DNA of 64,000 nucleotides from Prescottella soli (GTDB lineage Bacteria > Actinomycetota > Actinomycetes > Mycobacteriales > Mycobacteriaceae): the NCBI RefSeq assembly GCF_040024445.1, contig NZ_CP157276.1, forward strand, positions 2,418,001 to 2,482,000, read 5' to 3'. The notes beneath the pieces were generated by a model, which did no database searches, was not told the DNA's origin, and saw only the letters and a list, made by a program, of their open reading frames with translations. Shown one piece after another: positions 8,723-17,057 of this stretch; the first letter of the stretch is position 1, and the number at the start of each line of letters is the position of its first letter. The translations under genes and the position numbers were made by a program.

Positions 8723-9727
8723 TCAGGGGATATCGGAGATCCCCAGGAAGCGTTCGGCGTTGCCGCGCTGGATCAGCCCACGCGAGGCCTCGTCGAGGAA
8801 CTCGCTCTTGCGCACCACCTCGCCCACCGGACGCTCGCCCAGCGGGTACGGGTAGTCGCTGCCCACCATCACGCGCTCGACGCCGACGGTGTCGACCAGC
8901 AGGCGCAGGGCGCGGTCGTCGAACACCACGGAGTCCACGTAGAACCGGCCGAGGTAGTGCGACGGCGGCATCTCCGACGTACCGATGATGTCGTTGCGCC
9001 GGTGCCACGCGTTCTCCATCCGGCCGAGCCAGAACGCGAACGAGCCGCCGCCGTGGGCGAATCCGATCTTCAGTCGCTCGTCGATGCGGTCGAAGACGCC
9101 GCCCAGGATCAGCGCGAGGATCGACAGGTGCGTCTCGGCGGGCATCGCGGTGAGCCATTGCGCCATCCACCGGTTCAGGCGCGGTGACGAGTCCATGTCC
9201 CAGGGATGCACGAACACCGGGACGTCGAGCGACGCACAGTGCTGCAGGAACGTCACCACGCCCTCGCTGTCGAGGTCCCGGTCGCCGACGTGGTTGCCGA
9301 TCTCGACGCCGCGGTGCCCGTTGGCCACGCAGCGCTCCACCTCGCGGCAGGCCGCGTCGGCGTCCTGCAGCGGCACCTGGCAGAACGGGATCAGCCGGTC
9401 GGGCGCCGGGGCGACGATCTCGAGCGCGAGGTCGTTGAAGATCCGCGAGATCCGCTCGGCCTGCTCGCCGGTGCGCCCGTAGTTGAAGAACGCCGGCGTC
9501 GGGGACACCACCTGGGTCCGGACGCCGTCGGCGTCCATGTCCCGCAGTCGAGTTTCCGCGTCCCAGGCGTCGGCCTGGATTCGACGGAACTCCTTGGAGC
9601 CCATCATGATGACAGCCTCGGACTCGCTCTCGACGCGCAGCCAGGGGGCGTCGGGTCCGGCGTCGGCGGTCAGGTCCGGCCACCCCTTGGGAACGTAGTG
9701 GGTGTGGACGTCGATGATGCCGCTCAC
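8723..9727 (-). CDS. nbaD: 2-amino-3-carboxymuconate-6-semialdehyde decarboxylase
   Basis: Decarboxylates the unstable product of 3-hydroxyanthranilate cleavage to 2-aminomuconate 6-semialdehyde. It is a metal-dependent amidohydrolase-fold enzyme of the ACMSD family: zinc ligands His8 and His10 lie in DVHTHYV, a further histidine in FVHPWDMD and an aspartate in VGSDYPYP. The preferred start is GTG at 9727, one base after the dioxygenase stop and behind AAAGGG, giving 334 residues that begin with the DVHTH strand; an ATG at 9754 would overlap the dioxygenase gene by 26 bases. It is last in the five-gene ring-cleavage operon. Confidence 0.93.
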   Translation of the reverse strand: MSGIIDVHTHYVPKGWPDLTADAGPDAPWLRVESESEAVIMMGSKEFRRIQADAWDAETRLRDMDADGVRTQVVSPTPAFFNYGRTGEQAERISRIFNDLALEIVAPAPDRLIPFCQVPLQDADAACREVERCVANGHRGVEIGNHVGDRDLDSEGVVTFLQHCASLDVPVFVHPWDMDSSPRLNRWMAQWLTAMPAETHLSILALILGGVFDRIDERLKIGFAHGGGSFAFWLGRMENAWHRRNDIIGTSEMPPSHYLGRFYVDSVVFDDRALRLLVDTVGVERVMVGSDYPYPLGERPVGEVVRKSEFLDEASRGLIQRGNAERFLGISDIP

Positions 9728-9728
9728 G

Positions 9729-10250
9729 TCAGCCCTTTCCGGGATGGAGGGCACCGCAGTTGCCGCACGTGCGGGCCTGCTCGTCCTCGTAGAACTGCAC
9801 GAACACTGGCGGCAGGTCGGCGACGATGTCGCGCACCTGGAGTTCGATCTCGTGGATCAGGTTGTTGCACTCGAGGCAGTACCACTGGAACTTCTCGAGG
9901 GTGCCCTCACGGCGCACGCGCTCGATGACCAGACCGATCGAGCCGGCGGTCGGGCGCTGCGGCGAATGCGGCAGATTGCCGGGGAGCAGCCAGGTCTCGC
10001 CCTCGCGGATGTGGACCCGCTGGGGTCCGTCCTCGGTCATGACGTCGACGTGGATGTCGCCCTCGATCTGGTAGAACCACTCCTCGTACGGGTCGAGGTG
10101 GTAGTCGGTGCGCTGGTTGGGGCCGCCGACCACCTGGACGATGAAGTCGTCGCCGAGCGCCATCGTCTGGTTGTTGACCGGCGGCGCGAGCAGGTGCCGG
10201 TTCTCGGCGATCCACTTCTGGAAGTCGATGACGGGCGGGATGACGGTCAT
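9729..10250 (-). CDS. nbaC: 3-hydroxyanthranilate 3,4-dioxygenase
   Basis: Extradiol ring-cleaving iron dioxygenase of the cupin fold, 173 residues, the length of bacterial HaaO/NbaC. Iron ligands are in the motif [14 protein letters not shown] (His and Glu) and the later His in NLPHSPQRP. The C-terminal rubredoxin-like CxxC pairs are present: WYCLECN and [10 protein letters not shown]. The gene starts in an ATGA overlap with the upstream deaminase gene and is one base from the decarboxylase start, so the operon is compact. Confidence 0.95.
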   Translation of the reverse strand: MTVIPPVIDFQKWIAENRHLLAPPVNNQTMALGDDFIVQVVGGPNQRTDYHLDPYEEWFYQIEGDIHVDVMTEDGPQRVHIREGETWLLPGNLPHSPQRPTAGSIGLVIERVRREGTLEKFQWYCLECNNLIHEIELQVRDIVADLPPVFVQFYEDEQARTCGNCGALHPGKG

Positions 10251-10705
10251 GAGCGGTCCTCCGTGTCGGGGGCGTTCGTGCGGCGGTGCGCGGGCAGGTA
10301 GGCGACACCCTGGATCTCGATGAGCAGGTGTGGGTGCGGAAGCTGGTGCACCGCAACGGTGGTGCGGGTGGGTCCGGTCTCGTCGAACATCTCGGCGTAG
10401 ACCTCGTTGTAGCCGCCGAAGTCGTTCATCGACACCAGGTACGACGTCACCTGCACGAGGTCGCTCAGGTCGGCGCCCACCTCGGCGAGGATCGAGCGGA
10501 TGTTCTCGATCACCGCGCGGGTCTGGGCACGGATGTCGAGGTTCGTGGTCCCCATCTCGTCGACCTCGACGCCGACGAACGTGTTGTCCGGGCGACGCGA
10601 ACTGGTGCCGGAGACGTACACGAAGTCTCCGGCCACCTTCACGTGCGGGAAGCGTCCGCGTGGCCTGGCGAGGCGTTCGATGACCTTGGCGGCGTTGTCG
10701 CTCAT
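10247..10705 (-). CDS. nbaF: 2-aminomuconate deaminase, RidA-fold
   Basis: Hydrolyses 2-aminomuconate to 4-oxalocrotonate and ammonia. The 152-residue protein belongs to the YjgF/RidA family: the core [11 protein letters not shown], the [11 protein letters not shown] helix and the C-terminal catalytic-arginine region [20 protein letters not shown]. It has ATGA overlaps with both neighbours (decarboxylase upstream, dioxygenase downstream). Specificity is assigned from operon context; by fold alone it would only be a RidA-type deaminase. Confidence 0.88.
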   Translation of the reverse strand: MSDNAAKVIERLARPRGRFPHVKVAGDFVYVSGTSSRRPDNTFVGVEVDEMGTTNLDIRAQTRAVIENIRSILAEVGADLSDLVQVTSYLVSMNDFGGYNEVYAEMFDETGPTRTTVAVHQLPHPHLLIEIQGVAYLPAHRRTNAPDTEDRS

Positions 10706-11472
10706 GCGATTCCCTTCACGGTCACGGCGCCCAGTCCGGCGATCTCGCACCGGGCGACAGTCGCGGTCAGCGGCACCGCGGCGGTCGCCGCCCCCGCGAG
10801 CACGACGTCGCCGGCGCGCAGCGGAATCCGGCGGCGCCGGCACATGTCGAGCAACGCGTGCAGCGCGTTGACGGGGTCGTCGAGGATGGCCGCGGTGGTC
10901 CCGGCGACGGTCTCGTCGCCGACCGTCATCCGCACCGCGCGGTCGGCGACGTCCTGCAGGTCGGACCACGGCCCGATCACGTACGCCGCCGCCGACGTGT
11001 TGTCCGCGACGACGTCGGTGTACGTGAAACGGAAGTCCCGGTAGCGGGAGTCGATGATCTCCATGGCCGGCGCGACGGCGTCGACGCAGGAGGCGATGTC
11101 CACGACCGGGTCGTCCAGGTCGACGTCGCGGCACAGTCGGTACGCGATCTCGGGCTCGATCTTCGGGTGGATGAAGCGGCGCAGTGCCACCTCCCCGCCG
11201 TCGTCGGCCCGCATCGCGTCGGTGAGCCTGCCGACGATCACGTCGGAGACTCCCATCTGCGCCATCTTCGCCTTGCTGGTGAACCCGAGCTTGACGCCGA
11301 CGAGCTCCTCACCGCGCCCGAGTCGACGTTCGACGACGCCCGCCTGGATGCGGTACGCGTCGTCGATGTCGACGTCGGTGTCGTCGGCGAGGCTCGTCGT
11401 GTCGTGGATTTCGGTCTGTGCCTCGTCGAGGCGTTCGGCCAGGGCCGCGATTTCCCTGCTGTTCAGTGACAT
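10702..11472 (-). CDS. nbaG: 4-oxalocrotonate decarboxylase
   Basis: Decarboxylates 2-oxo-3-hexenedioate (4-oxalocrotonate) to 2-oxopent-4-enoate. The 256-residue protein belongs to the fumarylacetoacetate-hydrolase-like decarboxylase/hydratase family. The segment [18 protein letters not shown] and [14 protein letters not shown], with metal-binding acids, match DmpH/NahK-type decarboxylases rather than the sister hydratase, in which the MAQMGV motif is not typical. It ends in an ATGA overlap with the deaminase. No hydratase or aldolase for the product is present in the window. Confidence 0.88.
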   Translation of the reverse strand: MSLNSREIAALAERLDEAQTEIHDTTSLADDTDVDIDDAYRIQAGVVERRLGRGEELVGVKLGFTSKAKMAQMGVSDVIVGRLTDAMRADDGGEVALRRFIHPKIEPEIAYRLCRDVDLDDPVVDIASCVDAVAPAMEIIDSRYRDFRFTYTDVVADNTSAAAYVIGPWSDLQDVADRAVRMTVGDETVAGTTAAILDDPVNALHALLDMCRRRRIPLRAGDVVLAGAATAAVPLTATVARCEIAGLGAVTVKGIA

Positions 11473-11506
11473 CAGCCTTCAACTCCCACGGTCATGTCCT
11501 TTTCGA

Positions 11507-12982
11507 TCACAGCGCCACGCACACGTTCGTGGGCTCGGTGTAGAAGTGCAACGACGACTCGCCACCCTCGCGGCCGATGCCGGAGAGCCCGACACCGCCG
11601 AACGGGGAGCGCAGTTCACGCGTGAACCACGTGTTGACCCACGAGATTCCGACGTTCATCTTCTGCGCGACGCGGTGTCCGCGCCGCAGGTCGTTGGTCC
11701 ACACCGATGCGGCGAGGCCGTACTTGGTGTCGTTGGCCAGCGCGATCGCCTCCTCTTCGGTGTCGAAGGGCACCAGTGCTGCGACCGGTCCGAAGATTTC
11801 CTCGCGGAGCACGGCGTCCTCGTTCGTCAGACCCGTCCACAGCGTGGGCTGGATCCACGACCCGTACGCGAGCCTCTCACCGAGGTCCGGAACGCCGCCA
11901 CCGGTGACGACCTTCGCGCCGGACTGTTCGGCCATCCGGAAGTAGCGCAGCACCTTGTCGCGGTGGGCCTGCGAGATGAGCGGTCCGGTGGTGGTGTCGG
12001 CGTCGGTCGGGTCACCCAGGCGCAGCTGCTCGGCGCGCTCCGCCAGACCGGTGACGACGTCGTCGAAGATCGCCCGCTGCACGTACACGCGCTCGGTGCA
12101 CAGACACACCTGGCCGGTGTTGGTGAACACCGACTTGGTCAGTCCGGTCAGCGCCTCGTCGAGGTCGACGTCGTCGAACACGACGGCCGCGTTCTTGCCG
12201 CCGAGCTCGAAGGAGACCGGGCGGACGCGCGGCGCAACGGTTTTCATCACGTGCGAGCCGGTCGCGGACGAGCCTGTGAAGGTGACGCCGTCGATGCCGG
12301 GATGCGTCGTGAGGTACTCGCCGGCGGAGTTGCCGCCGAAGCCGTGCACGACGTTGTAGACGCCGGCGGGCAGACCGACCTCGGCGAGCACCTCGGCGAG
12401 CAGGGTCGCCGTCGCCGGGGTCTCCTCGCTGGGCTTGACCACCACCGCGTTGCCGCACGCGAGGGCGGGCGCGACCTTCCACGTGAGCAGCAGCAGCGGC
12501 AGATTCCACGGGACGATGACCGCGACGACGCCGAGCGGCTTGCGGACCGCGTAGTTGAGCGCCTGCCGTCCCCCGGCCAGGTCGGTCATGAACGATTCCT
12601 GACCGGCCGCGGAGACGATATCGGCGAAGGTCCGGAAATTGGTGAGCGCACGGGCCACGTCGAGCTCGCGCGCCTGGGTGATCGGCTTGCCGGTGTCCGC
12701 CATCTCGGCGGCGACGAACTCCTCGAAGCGTTCCTCGATCCGGTCCGCAGCGCGGCGCAGCAGTGCGGCGCGTTCCCGGACCGGGGTGTCGGCCCAGCCG
12801 TCCGCGAGGGCACGCCGGGCCGAGGTCACGGCGCGGTCGACGAGCGCCTGGTCGGCCTCGTGGACCTGGGCGAGCACCCGCCCGGTCGCGGGGTCGGTCT
12901 GGTCGAAGCCCCGCTGCGGGTCGGGATCGACGAATGCGCCGTCGACGAAGTTACGGATCCAGCCGTCGAGGGATGAAGTCAT
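11507..12982 (-). CDS. nbaE: 2-aminomuconate semialdehyde dehydrogenase
   Basis: NAD-dependent aldehyde dehydrogenase oxidising 2-aminomuconate 6-semialdehyde (or 2-hydroxymuconate semialdehyde) to the acid. The 491-residue ALDH fold is complete: Asn160 in VPWNLP, Glu259 in FELGGKN and the nucleophile Cys293 in GQVCLC. It is the first gene of the operon, 34 nt ahead of the 4-oxalocrotonate decarboxylase. Specificity comes from context: with the deaminase and dioxygenase next door, the amino-semialdehyde is the likely substrate. Confidence 0.93.
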   Translation of the reverse strand: MTSSLDGWIRNFVDGAFVDPDPQRGFDQTDPATGRVLAQVHEADQALVDRAVTSARRALADGWADTPVRERAALLRRAADRIEERFEEFVAAEMADTGKPITQARELDVARALTNFRTFADIVSAAGQESFMTDLAGGRQALNYAVRKPLGVVAVIVPWNLPLLLLTWKVAPALACGNAVVVKPSEETPATATLLAEVLAEVGLPAGVYNVVHGFGGNSAGEYLTTHPGIDGVTFTGSSATGSHVMKTVAPRVRPVSFELGGKNAAVVFDDVDLDEALTGLTKSVFTNTGQVCLCTERVYVQRAIFDDVVTGLAERAEQLRLGDPTDADTTTGPLISQAHRDKVLRYFRMAEQSGAKVVTGGGVPDLGERLAYGSWIQPTLWTGLTNEDAVLREEIFGPVAALVPFDTEEEAIALANDTKYGLAASVWTNDLRRGHRVAQKMNVGISWVNTWFTRELRSPFGGVGLSGIGREGGESSLHFYTEPTNVCVAL

Positions 12983-13004
12983 GGATCAATGGTCGAGCCC
13001 CGAT

Positions 13005-13026
13005 CCATACCGAACAAATACCAAAA
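13005..13026 (-). promoter_or_regulatory. Paired GGTAT repeats upstream of the ring-cleavage operon
   Basis: Read on the minus strand, TTTGGTATTTG and TTCGGTATGG lie head to tail about 23 nt before the first gene of the operon. This spacing suits a regulator site near the promoter. No proof of binding. Confidence 0.3.
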
Positions 13027-13063
13027 CAGCTTCCTCTCATGCCCTTATCGGCATACGTGCCGC

Positions 13064-13096
13064 AGAAGGCGGAGCCCGCACCGGGCTCCGCCTTCT
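13064..13096. terminator. 15-bp hairpin between lipase and ring-cleavage operon
   Basis: Perfect inverted repeat: AGAAGGCGGAGCCCG (13064-13078), a three-base loop, and the complement (13082-13096). It lies after the SGNH hydrolase stop (minus strand) and before the dehydrogenase promoter, so it should insulate the two units. Confidence 0.75.
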
Positions 13097-13116
13097 TTCG
13101 CCGTGGTCGGCCGCGC

Positions 13117-14097
13117 CTACGACCCTGATCCGGTCGACCCACTCGAGCCGCTGGAACCGAGCGAGCCACTGGAGCCACTCGAGCCGCTGGACCCGGACGA
13201 CGCCAAGGAACCGGGCCCGCCCGCCTCCAGCAGGGGCAGGAAGGTGTCGGCGATCACCTGATGCCCTGTCGGGTTGGCGTGGATGTCTCGGTACTGCGTG
13301 CACATCCACGTCCACTCGCAGATCCGCCCCACGTTCTTCGGCAGCGTGCCGAAGCCGGGGACATCGACCGGGGTGAAGTCGTTGTTCGAGAACGCAGTAG
13401 ACACATCCGCCGTCTTCCAACCGGCCGACGAATTGGCCTTCTCGATCGTGGCAGCGAACAGATTGTTCAACGCGGCGGTCCCGGCCGCGACCACACGGGT
13501 CAGCCCGCCCTGGAGCCAGCCCGCCAACGCCGGGTCGTAGTAATTCATACCGACGTATCGCGGCCCGTCGCCGCCGGCGTCACGCAGCTGACTGTTGATC
13601 TTGGTGAGATTCTGCTCCACCGTGGCCAGGGACTGCGCGATGCAGCCCACATCCGGAACACCGGACGAGCCGAGCGATCCGGAGCCGCCCGACAGGCAGT
13701 GATACACGTCGTTCGCGCCGATGTCCTCGGTCACGTACTCGACCTTGCCCTTGTGCGCCGCGAGGAACTTCGTCGCGGCGTCGAGCTGCGACGTCGCACC
13801 CGGATAGGTGCATCTGCCGCCATTGATCATCGTCGCCGTTGTCTCGCCGTCACATCCCAGGTTGACGAACTCCAGATTCGGATCCGACGCCTTCAGTGCG
13901 TTGTAGATGTCGTGGGTGTAGGACACCGGCTCGTCGTGGCCGGTGTTCGGTTGATATCCCGCCGCCAACGAATCGCCCAGTGCCAGATAGTAGGTCGGCC
14001 CTCCACCGGGATCCGCCGAAGCCACGGCCGGCAGTCCGACCACTCCGATCGCTACCGCCGCAGCAACCACCACGGATCGTAGAACCTTCACACGCAT
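13117..14097 (-). CDS. Secreted SGNH/GDSL hydrolase with Gly-Ser tail
   Basis: Exported lipase/esterase, 326 residues. A Sec signal peptide (about 1-28, ending AVASA) precedes the SGNH domain: block I GDSLAAG with Ser43, block III GANDVYHC and block V DIHANPTGH. Six cysteines probably form disulfides, as in actinobacterial SGNH lipases. The last ~30 residues are only Gly, Ser, Leu, Ala and Thr, encoded by near-repeats of 9 nt. The ATG at 14097 has GAGGGGGT at good distance. Alternative upstream starts lack a signal peptide. Confidence 0.9.
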   Translation of the reverse strand: MRVKVLRSVVVAAAVAIGVVGLPAVASADPGGGPTYYLALGDSLAAGYQPNTGHDEPVSYTHDIYNALKASDPNLEFVNLGCDGETTATMINGGRCTYPGATSQLDAATKFLAAHKGKVEYVTEDIGANDVYHCLSGGSGSLGSSGVPDVGCIAQSLATVEQNLTKINSQLRDAGGDGPRYVGMNYYDPALAGWLQGGLTRVVAAGTAALNNLFAATIEKANSSAGWKTADVSTAFSNNDFTPVDVPGFGTLPKNVGRICEWTWMCTQYRDIHANPTGHQVIADTFLPLLEAGGPGSLASSGSSGSSGSSGSLGSSGSSGSTGSGS

Positions 14098-14323
14098 GTC
14101 GACCCCCTCATCGCGAACCGATTGGGCCTCCGGGGCCGAACTCCCCAGTGGCATTGGGCAATTCCCCGACAGCGTCGACCTCCATAACGGTCGGCAGACG
14201 AAACTGTAACAGCCGCAAGGAACATCGCCCCGCTAAGTCCGGAAAGAGAGAAACGGCCCGGACGGGCGTTAACGGTGAACGGTCGGAAATGTCAGCCGCG
14301 GCGCGACCCGGTGTTGCCGGCCG

Positions 14324-14880
14324 TCACGGGTGGCTCGTTCCGCCGTCGCGCACGGCCCTGTGGTAGGCCTCGAGCCGTTCGGCGAGGCATTCGGGGTGGC
14401 CCAGCATCGGGAGGTGGTCGCCGGGCATGGTGTCGGCGGCGATGCCGGGGGTGTGTCGTGCGCCCAGAACTCGTCCTCGCCGGCCGCCGTGCCGTGCAGG
14501 TCGTCGTCGCGTCGACGCGCCTGTTCACGGCCGGTCGCGCTCCACCACTGGCCGGGGGCTTCCCCGGGCAGGGGAATCATGGCGTGCAACAGGACGAGCA
14601 GGTCGACCCGGAGATGCTCGGCAACGATCGGGCCGATGAAGCCGCCGAAGGAGTGCGCGACCACGGTCACGTGCTCTCGGGTGCCGACGGCCCGCCGTAC
14701 GGCGTCGACGTACTCGGTCAGACCCGCGGTGTCGTCTGAGACGGGCAGGTCGGGCGTGATCGCGGTGTGCCCGGCAGCTTCGAGCAGCGGTCGGACGCGG
14801 TGCCAGCACCAGGAGTCGGCCCCGGCGCCATGAATCAGGACATACGTCGCCGTCACATCGTCACGATTCTCGATCCCCAT
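14324..14880 (-). pseudogene. Alpha/beta hydrolase broken by a single-base frameshift
   Basis: The intact first part (from ATG 14880) has an oxyanion motif LIHGAGADSWCWH and the nucleophile in VVAHSFGGF. At a five-base G run (14447-14451, C run on the coding strand) the frame changes. The normal C-terminus continues in another frame as GIAADTMPGDHLPMLGHPEC and ends at 14324 with a typical histidine loop. The current frame instead reads an arginine/proline/threonine-rich tail to 14269. One extra C in the run would restore the gene. This is either a real mutation or a consensus error; the restored protein would be about 185 residues, slightly short for the family. Confidence 0.75.
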
Positions 14881-14969
14881 CAGCAGTCCTCACTGTCGTC
14901 GACCTCGCGTATCGAAGTCGTCCACTGTTGAGGCGGTGGGGAGGCCGAAAAGGAATCGCCGCAAAGACG

Positions 14970-15164
14970 CTAGGACAGTGTCATCGGCAGATCGAACGTA
15001 GGGAACAGGTGCAGCTCGAAGGCGGTGATCTCGACGATCCTGCCGTCCTCGACCCGCAGCACGTCGAGCACCTGAGCCCGATACTCGTGCTCTCCCGAGG
15101 CCCCGGCCCCCGCCATGACGGCCGCGGCCTCGCGGCGCTCCCGCGTCATCGGTTCGTCGGACAT
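14970..15164 (-). pseudogene. Sigma-factor-like (SnoaL) C-terminal remnant
   Basis: The frame encodes about 64 residues ending VLDVLRVEDGRIVEITAF then a HLFPTFDLP tail. That ending resembles the SnoaL-like C-terminal domain of SigG/TIGR02960-type ECF sigma factors. No sigma regions 2 or 4 are present in any frame nearby, and the upstream in-frame sequence to 15236 shows no domain. It is best read as a decayed fragment; a short SnoaL-like orphan gene is possible. It lies 12 nt downstream of the MBL gene on the same strand. Confidence 0.5.
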
Positions 15165-15247
15165 CGATACCGCCGTCCCCCCGCCATCGCCGGGCGAATA
15201 CCGTTGCGCCGCTCCGGGAAATCCGAGCAACTCCCGAAAGCCGGGGC

Positions 15248-16033
15248 TCAGCCCCGCAGATACTCCAACTGCACCCGCACCGACTGCTCGGCGGCGGGCC
15301 ACAAGGTCTCGTCGATGTCGGTGTAGACGTGCTCGACCACGGACCGCACGTCGGCGTCGGCGCCGAGGACATCGAGCGCGCCCCGGACCTGCGCGAGCCG
15401 TTCCTCGCGGTGCGCGAGGTAGTACTTGGCGACCGCCTCGAGGTCGGGCAGTTCCGGGCCGTGTCCGGGCAGGACCGTCCGGCCCGGGCCCAGTTCGATG
15501 AGAACCCGCATCGATTCGAGGTAGTCGCGCAGATTGCCGTCCGACGCGTCGAGGACGGTGGTGCCGCGGCCGAGGATGGTGTCGGCGGTGAGCACCGAGC
15601 CCTCCCCCTCGATGACGAACGACACCGAGTCTGCGGTGTGCCCGGGCGTGCGCAGCACCCGCAGCGTCAGGCCGGCGGCCTCGATGACCTCACCATGCAC
15701 GAGGTCTCCGCCTCCGCCGCGCCGGAACTCCTCCCGCACCGCGCGCACCGGGGCACCGGTCAGTTCGAAGAACCGATCGATGCCGCCGGTGTGGTCGTGG
15801 TGGCGGTGCGAGATCAGGGTGAGCACCACGGTCCCGACGCCCGCGACCCGCGCCAGGTGCTCCGCGTCGTCGTCGCCCGGGTCGACCACGACGCACTCGT
15901 CACTGCCCGGGGCCCGCAGGATCCAGGTGTTGGTGCCCTCCAGCGAGTACATGCTCGGGTTGTTCTCGAGCATCACCGCCGCACTAGGCGTGACCTGGCG
16001 CAACTGGGCGTACGCGGGGTGCTGAAGCGTCAT
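15248..16033 (-). CDS. Metallo-beta-lactamase-fold hydrolase (Rv3677c-like)
   Basis: A 261-residue MBL-fold hydrolase of the glyoxalase II/LACTB2-like group. The metal motif HRHHDH follows LTLIS, with further ligands in RTPGHTADS and VLPGHGPEL. The C-terminal region has the helical extension of LACTB2-type proteins. The gene stands where Rv3677c lies next to crp in M. tuberculosis, but here crp is 10 kb away because of inserted genes. The ATG at 16033 is preceded by AGGAAAGG. The substrate is unknown; thioesters or RNA have been described in the family. Confidence 0.88.
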   Translation of the reverse strand: MTLQHPAYAQLRQVTPSAAVMLENNPSMYSLEGTNTWILRAPGSDECVVVDPGDDDAEHLARVAGVGTVVLTLISHRHHDHTGGIDRFFELTGAPVRAVREEFRRGGGGDLVHGEVIEAAGLTLRVLRTPGHTADSVSFVIEGEGSVLTADTILGRGTTVLDASDGNLRDYLESMRVLIELGPGRTVLPGHGPELPDLEAVAKYYLAHREERLAQVRGALDVLGADADVRSVVEHVYTDIDETLWPAAEQSVRVQLEYLRG

Positions 16034-16159
16034 CGACGCACCTTTCCTGACGGACCGACGGCGTGTTCGGTGGAATCCGGAACCGAAACCGGTCCTCACT
16101 GTACGACTCCACCGAACGTGCGTCCGATCAGCCCGACACCTGGTGCGGCGCAATCGCAC

Positions 16160-16924
16160 TCACATGTGGGTGCCGCCGTCGATCCGAATCTCGGTGCCGG
16201 TGACGAACTTGCCGTCGTCGGACGCGAGCATCGCGATCACACCGGCCACGTCCTCCGGCGGCGCGAAGCCGTCGCCGATCCACGGGTAGAGCTTGCCGAT
16301 CAGGCTCGGGTCGACGTCCTCCGGGAAGCCCGGGGCGCTGGTCATGCCGGAGGCGATGCTGCCCGGCTCGACAGCGACGGCACGCAGGCCCTGCTTGGCG
16401 TACTCGAGCGCGATCGCGTGGGTGAACGAGCGAATGCCGCCCTTGGTGGCGGCGTACGCGGCCATGTAGGGGTGTGCGAAGTGAGCGGAGGTGGAGCTGA
16501 AGTTCACCACGACGCCCTTGCCCGACTCGAGCAGCGCGGGCAGCGCCTCGCGGGTGACCAGGAACGTACCGGTCAGGTTGACCCCGACCACGGTGTTCCA
16601 GAACTCCAGAGTGGTCTTGTCGGTGTGCGACGCCCGGAGGATGCCTGCGGCGTTGACCAGCACGTCGAGGCCACCGAGGCCCTTGATCGCGCCACCGATG
16701 TTCTCCCGGACCGAGTCCTCGTTCGAGATGTCCACGACCGCGGTGGCCAGCCGATCGGCGGTGCCGGCCGCGGCGGCCCGCTCGCGGGTCACCTCGAGCC
16801 CGGCCTCGGACACGTCGGCGGCGGCGACGATGCCGCCCTCCTCGAGGATGCGGGCGACGGTGGCCTGCCCGATTCCGGATCCGGCGCCGGTGATGAGTAC
16901 TCGACGGCCTTCGAATCGCTTCAT
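16160..16924 (-). CDS. Short-chain dehydrogenase/reductase
   Basis: A classical SDR of 254 residues: cofactor motif TGAGSGIG near the N-terminus, NAAG after strand 4, the catalytic serine in NFSSTSAHF and YAATK as YxxxK. An Asp at the end of strand 2 (AAADVSE) points to NAD rather than NADP. It is transcribed divergently from the TetR gene across 133 nt and is probably its target. Substrate not inferable. This pair interrupts the conserved MBL-RidA neighbourhood. Confidence 0.9.
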   Translation of the reverse strand: MKRFEGRRVLITGAGSGIGQATVARILEEGGIVAAADVSEAGLEVTRERAAAAGTADRLATAVVDISNEDSVRENIGGAIKGLGGLDVLVNAAGILRASHTDKTTLEFWNTVVGVNLTGTFLVTREALPALLESGKGVVVNFSSTSAHFAHPYMAAYAATKGGIRSFTHAIALEYAKQGLRAVAVEPGSIASGMTSAPGFPEDVDPSLIGKLYPWIGDGFAPPEDVAGVIAMLASDDGKFVTGTEIRIDGGTHM

Positions 16925-16963
16925 GGTCTCTCCTGATCAACTAGAGTCGTTTTGTGGACCTAA

Positions 16964-16997
16964 TGGCACAGTAGGCCGACTTGGCACGTTGTGTCAC
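16964..16997. promoter_or_regulatory. Candidate TetR operator (TGGCAC/GTGTCA repeats)
   Basis: TGGCACA lies at 16964-16970 and the imperfect palindrome TGGCACGTTGTGTCA at 16982-16996, between the divergent SDR and TetR genes. The same words recur at 43194-43228 between a second TetR/SDR pair. Confidence 0.45.
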
Positions 16998-17057
16998 GCA
17001 TTTCTTCGGAACAGGACCGGTAGTCTGCGATCCGACACCAGCGGAGGAGTCCAGAAC

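Noticed and set aside
11054-12976. 640-codon open frame opposite the aldehyde dehydrogenase and decarboxylase
   Set aside because: Typical high-GC antisense shadow; no domain, while the opposite strand has all catalytic residues.
13117-13215. Repeats resembling a CRISPR array
   Set aside because: They are in-frame codon repeats of a Gly-Ser tail, without spacers of constant length.
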